From Arthrobacter rhizophilus (GTDB lineage Bacteria > Actinomycetota > Actinomycetes > Actinomycetales > Micrococcaceae): a stretch of DNA of 64,000 bases. The notes under the pieces are model-generated. The model was not told the origin of the DNA. It was given only the letters and a program-made list of their open reading frames with translations, and did not search any database. Positions 24,204 to 32,806 of this stretch are shown here, piece after piece. A program made the translations under genes and the position numbers. Each line of letters opens with the position of its first letter. Within the stretch, counting starts at the first letter, position 1. The stretch covers positions 50,397-114,396 of the forward strand of contig NZ_JAPFFT010000015.1 in the NCBI RefSeq assembly GCF_026241105.1, given 5' to 3'.

Positions 24204-25124
24204 ATGGGTCAGAGTGCAGAGTTCGGAAAATTCCTGAAGGCGATGCGGTCACGGATGACCCCGGAACAGGCCGGGATCAGCGCCGGTGCCGGTGCACGCC
24301 GCGTCCCGGGGCTGCGCCGTGAAGAGATCGCCCGGCTGGCTGATGTGAGCACGGACTACTACACAAGGTTGGAGCAAGGGCGCAACATCCACCCCTCCCG
24401 ATCGGTGCTTGACTCGGTGGCGCGGGCGCTGAACCTTGATCCGGGCGAGCATGCCCACATGATGGACCTTTTGGAGAATTGTGCGATGTCCCAGCGTCCG
24501 CCCGTTTCCGGGCAGCGGGTACGGCCGGCCCTGCACCAACTTCTCGACGCCGTAGGCAATGTGCCCGCTCTTATCCTCGGTCGACGCGCTGATGTTCTGG
24601 CCGGTAACCGTCTCGCCTTCCTCCTCCTTGCCGATTTCCCCACGATGCCGGCAACGGAACGGAACCTGACCCGGTGGATCATGCTGGATCCGCTCGCACA
24701 ATCACTGTTCCGAGATTGGAAGACCGTAGCATCCAATGCGGTGGGATCCCTTCGCGTGGACATTGGGCGTCACCCCAACGACGCGCAGGCGAGTCTACTC
24801 GTCGGCGAACTCGCGGTGTCCAGCGAGCACTTCCGCAAGTGGTGGGCAGGGCACCGGGTGGCAAAGGCATCGGCGGGAACTGTACGGCTCCACCACCCCG
24901 TCGTCGGGGACTTGGAACTCAATGTTGAAGACCTGGTACTGCCCGACGATCCAGATCAGATGCTGAGGGTGTATTCCGCCCCACCGGGGTCGTCGTCGGC
25001 GGATTCACTCGCGCTGCTTGGCAGCTTCGGCGCCGGAACCGGCACCCCTGAGGCTGCACAAGCATCCGAAGAAAGGGGCGGGTCCGACGCCACCAGGACC
25101 CCTGGTTCCCGAACCTCCCCCTGA
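24204..25124 (+). CDS. XRE-family regulator with MmyB-like ligand-binding domain
   Basis: 306 residues. Residues 5-80 form the helix-turn-helix (GLRREEIARLADVSTDYYTRLEQGRN, with HPSRSVLDSVARAL after it). The rest is the MmyB-like PAS-type domain (LLDAVGNVPALILGRRADVLAGN, then NLTRWIMLD and SSEHFRKWWAGHRV) that in known members binds fatty-acid-like ligands. The tail (PGSSSADSL...RTSP) is low complexity. Such regulators commonly control neighbouring short-chain dehydrogenases and aldo/keto reductases, which here lie on both sides, and the TCCTAGGA sites fit that role. No good Shine-Dalgarno is visible. Confidence 0.92.
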   Translation: MGQSAEFGKFLKAMRSRMTPEQAGISAGAGARRVPGLRREEIARLADVSTDYYTRLEQGRNIHPSRSVLDSVARALNLDPGEHAHMMDLLENCAMSQRPPVSGQRVRPALHQLLDAVGNVPALILGRRADVLAGNRLAFLLLADFPTMPATERNLTRWIMLDPLAQSLFRDWKTVASNAVGSLRVDIGRHPNDAQASLLVGELAVSSEHFRKWWAGHRVAKASAGTVRLHHPVVGDLELNVEDLVLPDDPDQMLRVYSAPPGSSSADSLALLGSFGAGTGTPEAAQASEERGGSDATRTPGSRTSP

Positions 25125-25233
25125 ACAGACGCTTGCACAACGCTTGCAATTTCGTGAGGCTGCGACGTCACCGACAGCCGTAATTACCAAGAACTTGACC
25201 GTTTCAGATAGCTAGCCAAGGGAAACTAGATTG

Positions 25234-25839
25234 ATGAACTACGCCCCCACGCAAGACCGTTATGATTCCATGCCATACCGAAGGGTCGGGCGAAGCGGTC
25301 TGAAACTTCCGGCGGTCTCACTGGGCCTCTGGCATAACTTCGGCGACGACAAGCCTTTTGAGACACAACGGGCAATCCTTCGCCGCGCTTTTGACCTCGG
25401 CGTCACACACTTCGATCTCGCCAACAACTACGGTCCGCCCAGCGGCAGTGCCGAAACGAATTTTGGCCGGCACCTGAGAGACGACTTCAAGCCGTACCGA
25501 GACGAGCTCGTCATCTCGACCAAAGCGGGATACCACATGTGGCCCGGCCCATATGGGGAATGGGGGTCCAGGAAATACCTGCTCTCGAGCCTGGACCAGT
25601 CTCTTGAACGCATGGGCCTGGACTATGTGGATATCTTCTACAGCCACCGTCCGGACCCGAATACGCCGCTCGAGGAAACCATGGGAGCGCTCGACACAGC
25701 GGTCCGCTCCGGCAGGGCGCTGTACGCGGGCATTTCCTCATACTCTCCCGAAAAGACACTCGAGGCAGTTGCCATCCTTCGGGACCTTGGAAGTCCGTGT
25801 TCGGCGGACTCCAACTGCTCAGTTTCGCGGACGCAATGA
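25234..25839 (+). pseudogene. Truncated aldo/keto reductase (YghZ / glyceraldehyde-3-phosphate reductase type)
   Basis: The first ~185 residues match a YghZ-like reductase: YRRVGRSGLKLPAVSLGLWH, THFDLANNYGPPSGSAE, LVISTKAGYHMWPGPYG, LERMGLDYVDIFYSHR and AGISSYSPEKTLEA. It stops at residue 201, whereas the family is about 330-345 residues long. At about 25793 homology ends abruptly. Another frame then reads VFGGLQLLSFADAMSNYADC and ends at 25886, which looks like the last 30 residues of an unrelated protein. The join looks like a deletion that fused the 5' part of one gene to the 3' end of another. The barrel is incomplete, so activity is not expected. Confidence 0.8.
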
Positions 25840-26298
25840 GCAACTACGCCGACTGCCTGACGCGCCTGTTCGACGAGCTGGACTGACCAGCGATTTTCCA
25901 GGGACAGATCGCACTCCAATGCCTCGGAATCGAAACTGGGGCCGTGCCCGCCGGAGCCGTGCTCCGGCACCGGCGCTCCCGCACCGACGCCGGATTGACC
26001 CACGTCAGGCCGTGCGCGGCGGACCGCTGAGCACGGTGGGGACGTACTCGAGCAGCTGGATGCGACCGTCGGGTGCTCAAGGCACGGGGCCTACCATCAG
26101 GTGCGCTGTCGACGCCCGTGGCGGCGATGTTAGCCCTGGAGCGATCAGGGATTCAAGGGACCGGGCCGACCCAAGGAAGGGCCGCCGTCGAGCGCTTGCC
26201 TTCTCGCGGCGCACGCCAAAGGTCTGAGAACCCGCGGGCGATGTGGTCACAGCCGTCGACATCGAGGCGGAGCGCTGGGCGACGTGACAGCGGCTTGC
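25840..26298. other. Degraded intergenic DNA
   Basis: No convincing gene on either strand. Frames are short, arginine-rich and lack ribosome-binding sites. Only the 3' tail of the fragment described at the aldo/keto reductase (to 25886) looks protein-like. Probably remnants left by the same rearrangement. Confidence 0.6.
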
Positions 26299-26694
26299 TT
26301 AGCGAATCCCGCTGTCAACAACCAGCGCGATGTGAACGGGGGTTTGCGAGATGACTACTTGCTCGCTGACCGTCGAAGCGTAACCGCCCACGTTGCTCGC
26401 TTTGATGACGTAGAGACCGTCAGGCAGCGTGAGGCTGAAGGCACCCGTGCTGTCGGTCAGTGTTGAGCCCCGCACAATTTCCCGATCCAAGGCAACAACC
26501 GCGGCCCCTGACAGTGGGCGCGGCGGACACTCCTGACCAACACGTTCCACAGGACACACCGGGGCGGTCAGGACGGAGCCGGTAACTACCCCGGAATGCC
26601 CAGTAATCGAACCGCTTTGACCGGCGCACCCGCACAGCCACGTGACCGCGGCCAACAAGGCCAAGCCGAACCGTTTCACTTCACTCACCAACAT
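26299..26694 (-). CDS. Predicted lipoprotein with carboxypeptidase-regulatory-like domain
   Basis: 131 residues. A lipoprotein signal ends in the lipobox LCGC (Cys23 acylated), preceded by KRFGLALLAAVTW. The mature part carries a small beta-sandwich: LSGAAVVALDREIVRGSTLT, then DSTGAFSLTLPDGLYVIKAS, the pattern of carboxypeptidase D regulatory-like or SpaA-like domains. It is anchored at the outer face of the membrane. Function unknown. Start ATG 26694 (a GTG two codons in is possible); the longer frame to 26814 is rejected because it would bury the signal. The divergent polymerase gene starts 186 bases away. Confidence 0.8.
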   Translation of the reverse strand: MLVSEVKRFGLALLAAVTWLCGCAGQSGSITGHSGVVTGSVLTAPVCPVERVGQECPPRPLSGAAVVALDREIVRGSTLTDSTGAFSLTLPDGLYVIKASNVGGYASTVSEQVVISQTPVHIALVVDSGIR

Positions 26695-26879
26695 TCCAGC
26701 ACAACTGGATGTTTCCTTGCCGCCCGTCGGCTCGCGGCGGCGGACCCATGTCTTGGACCGGCCAACGTGTCCGCCAGAAGGCTCAACGAATAGTACACAA
26801 CACCGAGTATCCACCTTGCCGGGCCACCGGGAGCCCCAGAACCGATACGTGCCCGGGATATCTAGGGCAGACTGGTGGC

Positions 26880-27953
26880 GTGAGCGGAATCCGGTGGGTG
26901 CTGCACGTCGATCTCGACCAGTTCATCGCGGCTGTCGAAGTGCTCCGGCGGCCGGAGCTTGCGGGCAAGCCGATCATTGTGGGCGGTCGGGGCGACCCCA
27001 CGGAAAGAGCTGTGGTGTCGACCGCATCCTACGAAGCGCGGGCGTTCGGCGTGGGTTCAGGAATGCCCTTACGTATCGCGGCCAGGAAAGTGCCCGACGC
27101 CGTGATCCTGCCCGTCGATCACGAGGCTTACCTCGCGGCGTCTGAAACGGTGATGGCTACTCTGCGCGCGCAGCCCGGCGCCACCGTGCAGGTGCTGGGT
27201 TGGGATGAAGCCTTTGTGGGCATTGAGACTGAGAATCCGGAAGCGTACGCCCGGCAGGTGCAGGCTGCTGTTCTGGAGCGAACGCAGCTGCATTGCAGCG
27301 TGGGCATCGGCGACACCTTGGTCCGGGCCAAGGTCGCCACCGGTTTCGGCAAGCCGGCCGGCATCTTCCGTCTCACTGCCGGGAACTGGCTCGACATCAT
27401 GGGCAGCCGGCCCACCAAGGACCTGTGGGGCGTCGGAACCCGGGTGTCGGCCCGGCTGGCCAAGCTCGGCATCAACACAGTCGCCGAGCTCGCTGCGGCC
27501 GACCCCCAAGACCTGGTCCCGGAGTTCGGCCCCAGGATGGGTCCGTGGTATGCGCAGCTCGGACGCGGGGACGGCGCCAGCGTTGTGGACGACACCCCGT
27601 GGATTGCCCGCGGGCACAGCCGGGAGACCACCTTCCAGCGGGACCTGACCGAGCCAGCCCAGGTGGACGACGCCGTGAGGGAGCTGACAGCGCGCGTGCT
27701 CGAGGATGTTGTGGCCGAAGGACGGCCCGTGGTTGGGCTGACCCTCAAGGTTCGGTACGCGCCGTTCTTGACCACGACCCACGCGAGGAAGATTCCCGAG
27801 ACATTCGACCGTAACGAAATCCTTGCGCGGGCCTTGGACCTCGCGGCCGGAATCGAAGCGGGCCGTCCGATCCGGCTCCTGGGCCTGCGTGCCGAAATGG
27901 CAATGCCCGACGATGCCAGAATGGGACATACGCCGACGCGCGGAGGTTGGTGA
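26880..27953 (+). CDS. Y-family DNA polymerase, DinB2-like, without aromatic steric gate
   Basis: 357 residues from a GTG start at 26880; the frame upstream is open but not homologous. Palm motifs are HVDLDQFIAAVE (metal aspartate Asp11) and LGWDEAFVGIE (Asp-Glu pair near 106). STASYEARAFGVGSGMPL, GIGDTLVRAKVATGFGKPAG (fingers/palm), and KDLWGVGTRVSARLAKLGI (helix-hairpin-helix) follow, then the little finger. In E. coli DinB the residue after DxDxF is the steric gate Phe13; here it is Ile16. Mycobacterial DinB2 has leucine there and inserts ribonucleotides. No beta-clamp tail is obvious. Role: lesion bypass. Confidence 0.93.
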   Translation: MSGIRWVLHVDLDQFIAAVEVLRRPELAGKPIIVGGRGDPTERAVVSTASYEARAFGVGSGMPLRIAARKVPDAVILPVDHEAYLAASETVMATLRAQPGATVQVLGWDEAFVGIETENPEAYARQVQAAVLERTQLHCSVGIGDTLVRAKVATGFGKPAGIFRLTAGNWLDIMGSRPTKDLWGVGTRVSARLAKLGINTVAELAAADPQDLVPEFGPRMGPWYAQLGRGDGASVVDDTPWIARGHSRETTFQRDLTEPAQVDDAVRELTARVLEDVVAEGRPVVGLTLKVRYAPFLTTTHARKIPETFDRNEILARALDLAAGIEAGRPIRLLGLRAEMAMPDDARMGHTPTRGGW

Positions 27954-27996
27954 CGGCGTCGCTGTCGGCTCGCCCGGCCCGGACGGTGGACGCATC

Positions 27997-28899
27997 TTAG
28001 AACTGCGGCGGGATGCTGGGTATGGAGCGGTGGAGCATCTTGAATGCCCGCCACGAGGCTTCCATTTCGATCAGGCTCTGACGAGTGCGTTCGGGATCAA
28101 GCCTGGCCAGGGTTGCGACGATTCCCTGCTGGACGGCCATGGCCGTCGCCAACGAAGGGAAGAAGGACGTGCCTTCCGCCGGGACGAGGATGACTTCGTC
28201 GGCGCATTCTTCGAGTGCCGGCGGGAGGCTGTCCGTCATGACTACGATCTTCGTTCCCCGTGCATGGGCTTCCACGGCGGCGGTCACGGCAACGTCATAG
28301 ATCCGCCAATAGGAACACACGATGAGCACATCCTCAGGCCCCATCTGCACCACGGTGTTGGCCATGGTCGCCGGGACATCGAGCAGTCCCCGGGCCGGGT
28401 ATCCGGCGATTTGGATGTTGTGGTTAAGGGCGTGCCCGACCGCGGCGAAGCTGCCCTGTGCGGTGACATAGATGCTTTCCGCGGCGGCCAGCATTCGCAC
28501 GACCCGTTCAATTTGATGCTCGTCGACGTTCCGCAGGGCGGCGGAAATTGAATCCGCGTCCCAGCGGAGCGATGCCTGAAACGGTGAATCAGAGCTCTTG
28601 TGTGCTCGGTGGACCTCCATGACCGAAAGATTCGCCATGTACCTGACGCGCAGCTCCCGTTGGAGATCCGGCCAGCCTTTGTAGCCGAGGCGCTGGGCCA
28701 GCCTGGTGACACTTGAGACGCTCGTCCGCGCTTCTTCGGCCAGCTCAGAGGCCGTCATGTAGCTTGCCGTGTCAGTCCGGGCCAGGATATTGCCAAGCAC
28801 CAGGTTGCCGGCCCGGCTGAGCTTTTGCTTCGAGGACAACCGCCTGAGCCACGTGCCGACGGAATCCGGATCGGTGTCCCCGTAAATTGTGTCTGACAT
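27997..28899 (-). CDS. RpiR/MurR-family transcriptional regulator
   Basis: 300 residues. The N-terminal RpiR helix-turn-helix (NILARTDTASYMTASELAEEARTSVSSVTRLAQRLGYKGWPDLQ) is followed by a SIS sugar-isomerase domain (ESIYVTAQGSFAAVGHALNH, VLIVCSYWRIYDVAVTAAVEAHARGTKIVVMTDS). Such regulators sense phosphosugars or related metabolites. Although SIS is a sugar fold, this locus points to a catabolic role with the divergent MFS operon. ATG 28899 is chosen (GGGAGTGGG before it); ATG 28923 is possible. The 148-base divergent gap holds a promoter and palindrome. Confidence 0.92.
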   Translation of the reverse strand: MSDTIYGDTDPDSVGTWLRRLSSKQKLSRAGNLVLGNILARTDTASYMTASELAEEARTSVSSVTRLAQRLGYKGWPDLQRELRVRYMANLSVMEVHRAHKSSDSPFQASLRWDADSISAALRNVDEHQIERVVRMLAAAESIYVTAQGSFAAVGHALNHNIQIAGYPARGLLDVPATMANTVVQMGPEDVLIVCSYWRIYDVAVTAAVEAHARGTKIVVMTDSLPPALEECADEVILVPAEGTSFFPSLATAMAVQQGIVATLARLDPERTRQSLIEMEASWRAFKMLHRSIPSIPPQF

Positions 28900-28975
28900 C
28901 CCACTCCCGACGCTTGCATCCATAGATGGAATCGACGCTACAGCAAGTTTTTGAGAACTTATTTGCAGAATTTCG

Positions 28976-29004
28976 TTGACTGCAAGAATCTTTGCACATA
29001 CCGT
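28976..29004 (+). promoter_or_regulatory. Promoter of the MFS operon with palindrome in the spacer
   Basis: TTGACT (28976-28981), a 17-base spacer and TACCGT (28999-29004) form a plausible promoter. TGCAAGAATCTTTGCA (28981-28996), with arms TGCAA/TTGCA, fills the spacer, the classical place for a repressor such as the divergent RpiR protein. A second short repeat, GCACA-N5-TGTGC, lies at 28994-29008. Confidence 0.5.
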
Positions 29005-29047
29005 GTGCATACCTTGTAAGCACCGTTGTATCGGCACAGGAGTAACA

Positions 29048-30421
29048 GTGACCCTATCGGCCCGTCTCGACAGACTTCCCCTCAGCCGCCCGCATTATCT
29101 TCTTTTGCTCATCGGAGGATTGGGCTACACATTCGATGGAATGGATGGCGCCGTAGTCGCGTTCCTCATGCCGACTATCAAAACCGCCTTCGCCTTGGAC
29201 AACAGCCAACTTGGCCTCGTGGCATCAGCGTCTCCCTTCGGCTTCCTGTTCGGCGCCATCATCGCCGGTTATCTGGGCGACAGGATTGGCCGCAAGAAGG
29301 TCATGATGTACTCCCTCATTGTCTACGCAGTGGCATCACTCGTTGCGGCGCTGGCCGGGAACTTCGAAATTTTCCTGATCGCCAGGATCGTCACGGGCCT
29401 TGGCGGCGGCGCGGAAAGCGCGATCATCGCCCCCTTCCTGTCCGAATTCGTTCCGAGTCACCGCCGAGGATGGTTCATCGGGGCTCTGGCCGGGTTCTTC
29501 TCGTTCGGCTTCGTGGCCGCTGCCCTGATCGGACGGTTTGTAGTCCCGCTCCCGGAAGGCTGGCGCTGGGCGCAGGTCATCACCTTCTTGCCCATCGTCA
29601 TGGTGCTCTGGTGGAGAAGAAGCGTCCCTGAGTCTCCCCGCTTCCTGATCAACACCGGCGAAATACTGCGCGCCGAGCACATCGTGGAATCCTTCGAACA
29701 AAAAGTCCGTGCCGCGACCCGCGCGGAGCTACCGCCCGTGGAGGAGTCCAGAATCCTGGAACTCGAACCGGAAAAATACTCCATGCGCAAGGCCCTGGCC
29801 TACTTGTGGGGACCGAAAATGTGGCGGACCACCGCAGTCACTTGGCTCATTTGGTTCGTCATCACGTTCTCGTACTACGGCTTCTTCTCCTGGATCCCGA
29901 CCCTGCTCGTGGCCAAGGGCCTCACTGTCACCAAGAGCTTCGACTTTTCACTCTTCATCTATCTGGCCCAGATCCCCGGCTACTTCAGCGCCGCGTGGCT
30001 GAGTGAACGGCTGGACCGCAAGCACACGATTGCCATCTACATGGTCGGCTCGGCAATCAGCGCCTTCTGGCTCAGTCAAATGGCCGATCCGGCAATGATC
30101 ACAATGGCCGGAGTGTTCCTCTCCTTTTTCCTCAACGGCACGTACGCGGGAGTGTACGCCTACACGCCGGAAGTCTTTCCGACCTGGCTGCGGGCAACCG
30201 GCGTGGGCCTGAGTTCTTCCTTCGGCCGCGTCGGATCCATCACGGCACCACTGATCATCGGCGTCTTCGCCGCCCAGTGGGGCTTCGCCGGAGTCTTCGG
30301 TATGACGACAGCCGTCCTGGCCGCAGGCGTGATCTGCACCCTTCTCTTCGCCGTCCGGACCGCGGGGCGCTCGCTGGAGGAAATCACCGTCACGGAAGTC
30401 CTGGAACCCCAGCGTGGATAG
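29048..30421 (+). CDS. MFS permease, aromatic acid/sugar symporter type
   Basis: 457 residues, twelve predicted spans. The conserved loop GYLGDRIGRKK follows span 2, the repeat-like LSERLDRK follows span 8, and RWAQVITFLPIVMVLWWRRSVPESPRFLI follows span 6 as in the AAHS and metabolite:H+ symporter groups. GTG 29048 is preferred: AGGAG lies six bases upstream; the longer ATG start would put the promoter inside the gene. It shares an operon with the GAF protein (8-bp overlap) and the amidohydrolase. The substrate is likely the compound that the amidohydrolase acts on; identity unknown. Confidence 0.92.
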   Translation: MTLSARLDRLPLSRPHYLLLLIGGLGYTFDGMDGAVVAFLMPTIKTAFALDNSQLGLVASASPFGFLFGAIIAGYLGDRIGRKKVMMYSLIVYAVASLVAALAGNFEIFLIARIVTGLGGGAESAIIAPFLSEFVPSHRRGWFIGALAGFFSFGFVAAALIGRFVVPLPEGWRWAQVITFLPIVMVLWWRRSVPESPRFLINTGEILRAEHIVESFEQKVRAATRAELPPVEESRILELEPEKYSMRKALAYLWGPKMWRTTAVTWLIWFVITFSYYGFFSWIPTLLVAKGLTVTKSFDFSLFIYLAQIPGYFSAAWLSERLDRKHTIAIYMVGSAISAFWLSQMADPAMITMAGVFLSFFLNGTYAGVYAYTPEVFPTWLRATGVGLSSSFGRVGSITAPLIIGVFAAQWGFAGVFGMTTAVLAAGVICTLLFAVRTAGRSLEEITVTEVLEPQRG

Positions 30422-30887
30422 GACATCCAAGGGGTCCGGTCAGCTCAAGTCCCTCGGGGAGATCGGAGCCGAGGTAAACGCCACAGTAGGCGCCCTGCTC
30501 TTCACAATATTGGGCTTCACTGATGACGGCCGGACCATGGTCCGCCTGTATTCATCCACACCTGCGGCATACCCTGTGGGCGGCAGGAAAGACATGGCCA
30601 AGGACGTGTCCCCGGCGTGGGCCGCGATCTTCGTCGGCGGACACACGCCCTATTTCGGCAGGACCAAAGAGGACGTCCGGCAGATTTTCGGCGATCACGA
30701 ACTGATAGACAGCCTTGGCTGCGGTTCGGTCATCAACGTCCCTGTCACCGACGAAGGAATTCTCATCGGCGCGCTGAACCTACTGAACCCGGAAGGGCTC
30801 TACGCCGACACCGACGTCCTCACAGCCGCGGACATCGCCGCCAGGTCCCAAAACGCCATTCGAACAGCACTTCAGGAGATGACATGA
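30414..30887 (+). CDS. GAF-domain protein
   Basis: 157 residues, GTG start overlapping the MFS stop by 8 bp. A single GAF-type sensory domain covers most of it (VGALLFTILGFTDDGRTMVRLYS, DMAKDVSPAW, YFGRTKEDVRQIFGDHELID and GCGSVINVPVTDEGILIGAL). No output domain is attached. Free-standing GAF proteins bind small ligands, often nucleotides or aromatics; a sensor or small-molecule binding partner for this catabolic operon is inferred. The stop overlaps the next start (ATGA). Confidence 0.86.
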   Translation: MDRTSKGSGQLKSLGEIGAEVNATVGALLFTILGFTDDGRTMVRLYSSTPAAYPVGGRKDMAKDVSPAWAAIFVGGHTPYFGRTKEDVRQIFGDHELIDSLGCGSVINVPVTDEGILIGALNLLNPEGLYADTDVLTAADIAARSQNAIRTALQEMT

Positions 30888-32101
30888 GCAGCGATCTGAG
30901 CATTACCAACGCACACTACCTCGACGTGGCCGCGGGCATCTACAGGGACGGCGACATCCAGGTCGCCAACGGGATCATCACAGGAATCGGCAAGAGCCAG
31001 GCCCCCCAGACCGGACCCACGTACGACGCTAAGGGAAAATTCGTCCTGCCGGGACTGATCGATTGCCACGTCCATCTGACGGCCATAACGGCGGATGTCT
31101 CGGCGATGGCCACATGGTCGCCTGCCTACGTCGCCTTCGGCGCGGCGAAGGTGATGGGTGCCATGCTGGACCGCGGATTCACCACGGTCCGTGACGCGGC
31201 CGGGGCCGACTATGGCTACCACGATGCCCAGGCCTCCGGCATGGTCCGTGGCCCGAAGGTATTTTTCGCTGGCAAGGCCCTCACCCAGACCGGCGGCCAC
31301 GCAGACAGCCGGCAGCGGGGCCAGGATAATCACGAACATGGCTATTGCCGTGCGAGCATCGGACGCATAGCCGACGGCGTCGACGCCGTACGCCAGGCGG
31401 CCCGTGACGAGCTCCGAAAGGGTGCTCATCACATCAAGATCATGGCGGGCGGCGGGGTCGCGTCCCCCACCGACCGGATCGATTCCACCCAATACTCCGT
31501 GGGAGAGCTCCGTGCCGCCGTCGAAGAAGCAGAAGCGGCAAACAGGTACGTCGCAGCCCACGCCTACACCGGCCGGTCCATCAACCGGGCGCTGAAGGCC
31601 GGCGTCCGGGGTATCGAACACGGGAACCTGCTCGACGAGGAGTCAATTGAACTCTTCAACCAATACGACGCTTTCCTCACCATGAACCTGGTGACCTACT
31701 GGTCGCTCCAGGAAGAAGGCCGGGAATTCGGGCTCAGCCAGACCAACTGGGAAAAGGTCGACTCTGTACTCAACGGAGGCCTGGAGGCACTCCGCCGGGC
31801 CTACGAAGGCGGCGTCAACCTGACCTTCGGCACTGACCTGCTCGGCGGAATGCACCGGCACCAGGCCAAAGAATTCGAGATCCGCGCGAAGATCATCCCC
31901 GTCATCGACGTCATTCGGAGCGCCACCACAACCGCCGCGAAACTCCTGCAACGCGAGGGCGAACTGGGCGTCATCGCACCCGGAGCAGCCGGCGACTTCA
32001 TCATCACCGACCAAGATCCCCTGAACGACGTCAGCATCCTCTCAGAGTCCCGACTCGCGGCTGTCATCCAGGACGGACGCGTCGTGTCGCTGCCTGATTA
32101 A
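30884..32101 (+). CDS. Metal-dependent amidohydrolase (imidazolonepropionase/prolidase-like)
   Basis: 405 residues. All metal ligands of the amidohydrolase superfamily are visible: the HxH motif in GLIDCHVHLT near 60, the bridging lysine in HIKIMAGGG near 185, histidines in AAHAYTGRS and IEHGNLLD, and aspartate in TFGTDLLGG near 325. N- and C-terminal beta-strands form the composite sandwich. Relatives cleave cyclic amides or dipeptides, so a hydrolytic step on a ring or peptide-like bond is likely. ATG 30884 overlaps the GAF stop. It is the last gene before the transposon. Confidence 0.9.
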   Translation: MSSDLSITNAHYLDVAAGIYRDGDIQVANGIITGIGKSQAPQTGPTYDAKGKFVLPGLIDCHVHLTAITADVSAMATWSPAYVAFGAAKVMGAMLDRGFTTVRDAAGADYGYHDAQASGMVRGPKVFFAGKALTQTGGHADSRQRGQDNHEHGYCRASIGRIADGVDAVRQAARDELRKGAHHIKIMAGGGVASPTDRIDSTQYSVGELRAAVEEAEAANRYVAAHAYTGRSINRALKAGVRGIEHGNLLDEESIELFNQYDAFLTMNLVTYWSLQEEGREFGLSQTNWEKVDSVLNGGLEALRRAYEGGVNLTFGTDLLGGMHRHQAKEFEIRAKIIPVIDVIRSATTTAAKLLQREGELGVIAPGAAGDFIITDQDPLNDVSILSESRLAAVIQDGRVVSLPD

Positions 32102-32226
32102 GCCTGCATCCACCGACCCCGCGGCCGGTTCACACACCTAGTCGTATTGCCAGACATATCGGTTCCTTCGGAAAATGGGGCCAATTCTTAGGAAGGACGG
32201 CAACAGGGACGGTTCCGCTATTCCAT

Positions 32227-32231
32227 CATCC
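32227..32231. repeat. Target-site duplication of the Tn3-family element, left copy (CATCC)
   Basis: CATCC flanks the left terminal repeat directly. The same five bases follow the right repeat at 37744-37748. Five-base duplications are the rule for Tn3-family elements. Confidence 0.93.
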
Positions 32232-32269
32232 GGGGTCCGAGGAAGATCGGTACGGAAATTCACGCTAAG
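32232..32269 (+). repeat. Left 38-bp terminal inverted repeat of the Tn3-family element
   Basis: Starts GGGGTCCGAGGAAGATCGGT and ends CACGCTAAG, as Tn3-family ends do. It matches the reverse complement of 37706-37743 at 33 of 38 positions. Confidence 0.93.
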
Positions 32270-32504
32270 CGGTCATGCCGCGTCCTAAAGCTGCAGCAAC
32301 CACCATAAGAATCACGGACGGGGTACGTGCAGCAACGCACGACGAGAATATCCCTTGGATTGCTGTGTGGTTCCACGGGCTCCCGCACAAATAGTTATTC
32401 GAGCTCGTGACGGGGATACTCCCAGCGGCTACAAAGACCGCGATGCTGGCAACGACAATTGTGATCAGCCACGGTGGACGAACTTCATGGGAGGAACGAT
32501 ACAT
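32265..32504 (-). CDS. Small membrane protein on the transposon, 79 aa
   Basis: Not recognised. It has one clear hydrophobic helix at 12-31 (WLITIVVASIAVFVAAGSIP), a Cys-containing loop (NNYLCGSPWN...FSSCVAAR) that could form a disulfide outside, and a second, weaker helix (SVILMVVAAALGRG). No ribosome-binding site precedes the ATG at 32504, so expression is uncertain. The stop codon lies in the transposon's left terminal repeat, so the reading frame belongs to the element. Confidence 0.5.
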   Translation of the reverse strand: MYRSSHEVRPPWLITIVVASIAVFVAAGSIPVTSSNNYLCGSPWNHTAIQGIFSSCVAARTPSVILMVVAAALGRGMTA

Positions 32505-32670
32505 CAGGGGAGGCAGAGTACGGTTCTATCCTGATCGGTGGTGTTGACACCTAGACGCAACCACGGACAAGGTGCCCGGTGAAGGATCCTTGAGCGGGAC
32601 GGCACTAGGCCCGTTGACCGGTTGAGGCCGGTGGTGCAGGCTGTAATGACATCAACGGGAAGGGGCTTTG

Positions 32671-32793
32671 ATGAAGTATCCGCGCACCTCGGCCGCCGCC
32701 GCGGCGCTTCTCGGGTTCGCCCTTGTCGGGTGCCCGGGGACAGTGGACGACTTCGTCGTGGCACTCAACAGGTCGTCACCGTCGCCTCACTGA
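32671..32793 (+). CDS. Very short predicted lipoprotein, 40 aa
   Basis: Reads MKYPRTSAAAAALLGFALVG then Cys21 and a 19-residue tail ending NRSSPSPH. The lipobox LVGC and the AAGGGG six bases before ATG 32671 are good. Thus it is either a genuine tiny lipopeptide or the surviving start of a longer lipoprotein truncated by mutation. It lies 13 bases ahead of the next lipoprotein gene and could be translated with it. Confidence 0.5.
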   Translation: MKYPRTSAAAAALLGFALVGCPGTVDDFVVALNRSSPSPH

Positions 32794-32806
32794 TGAGGGT
32801 GGGATC

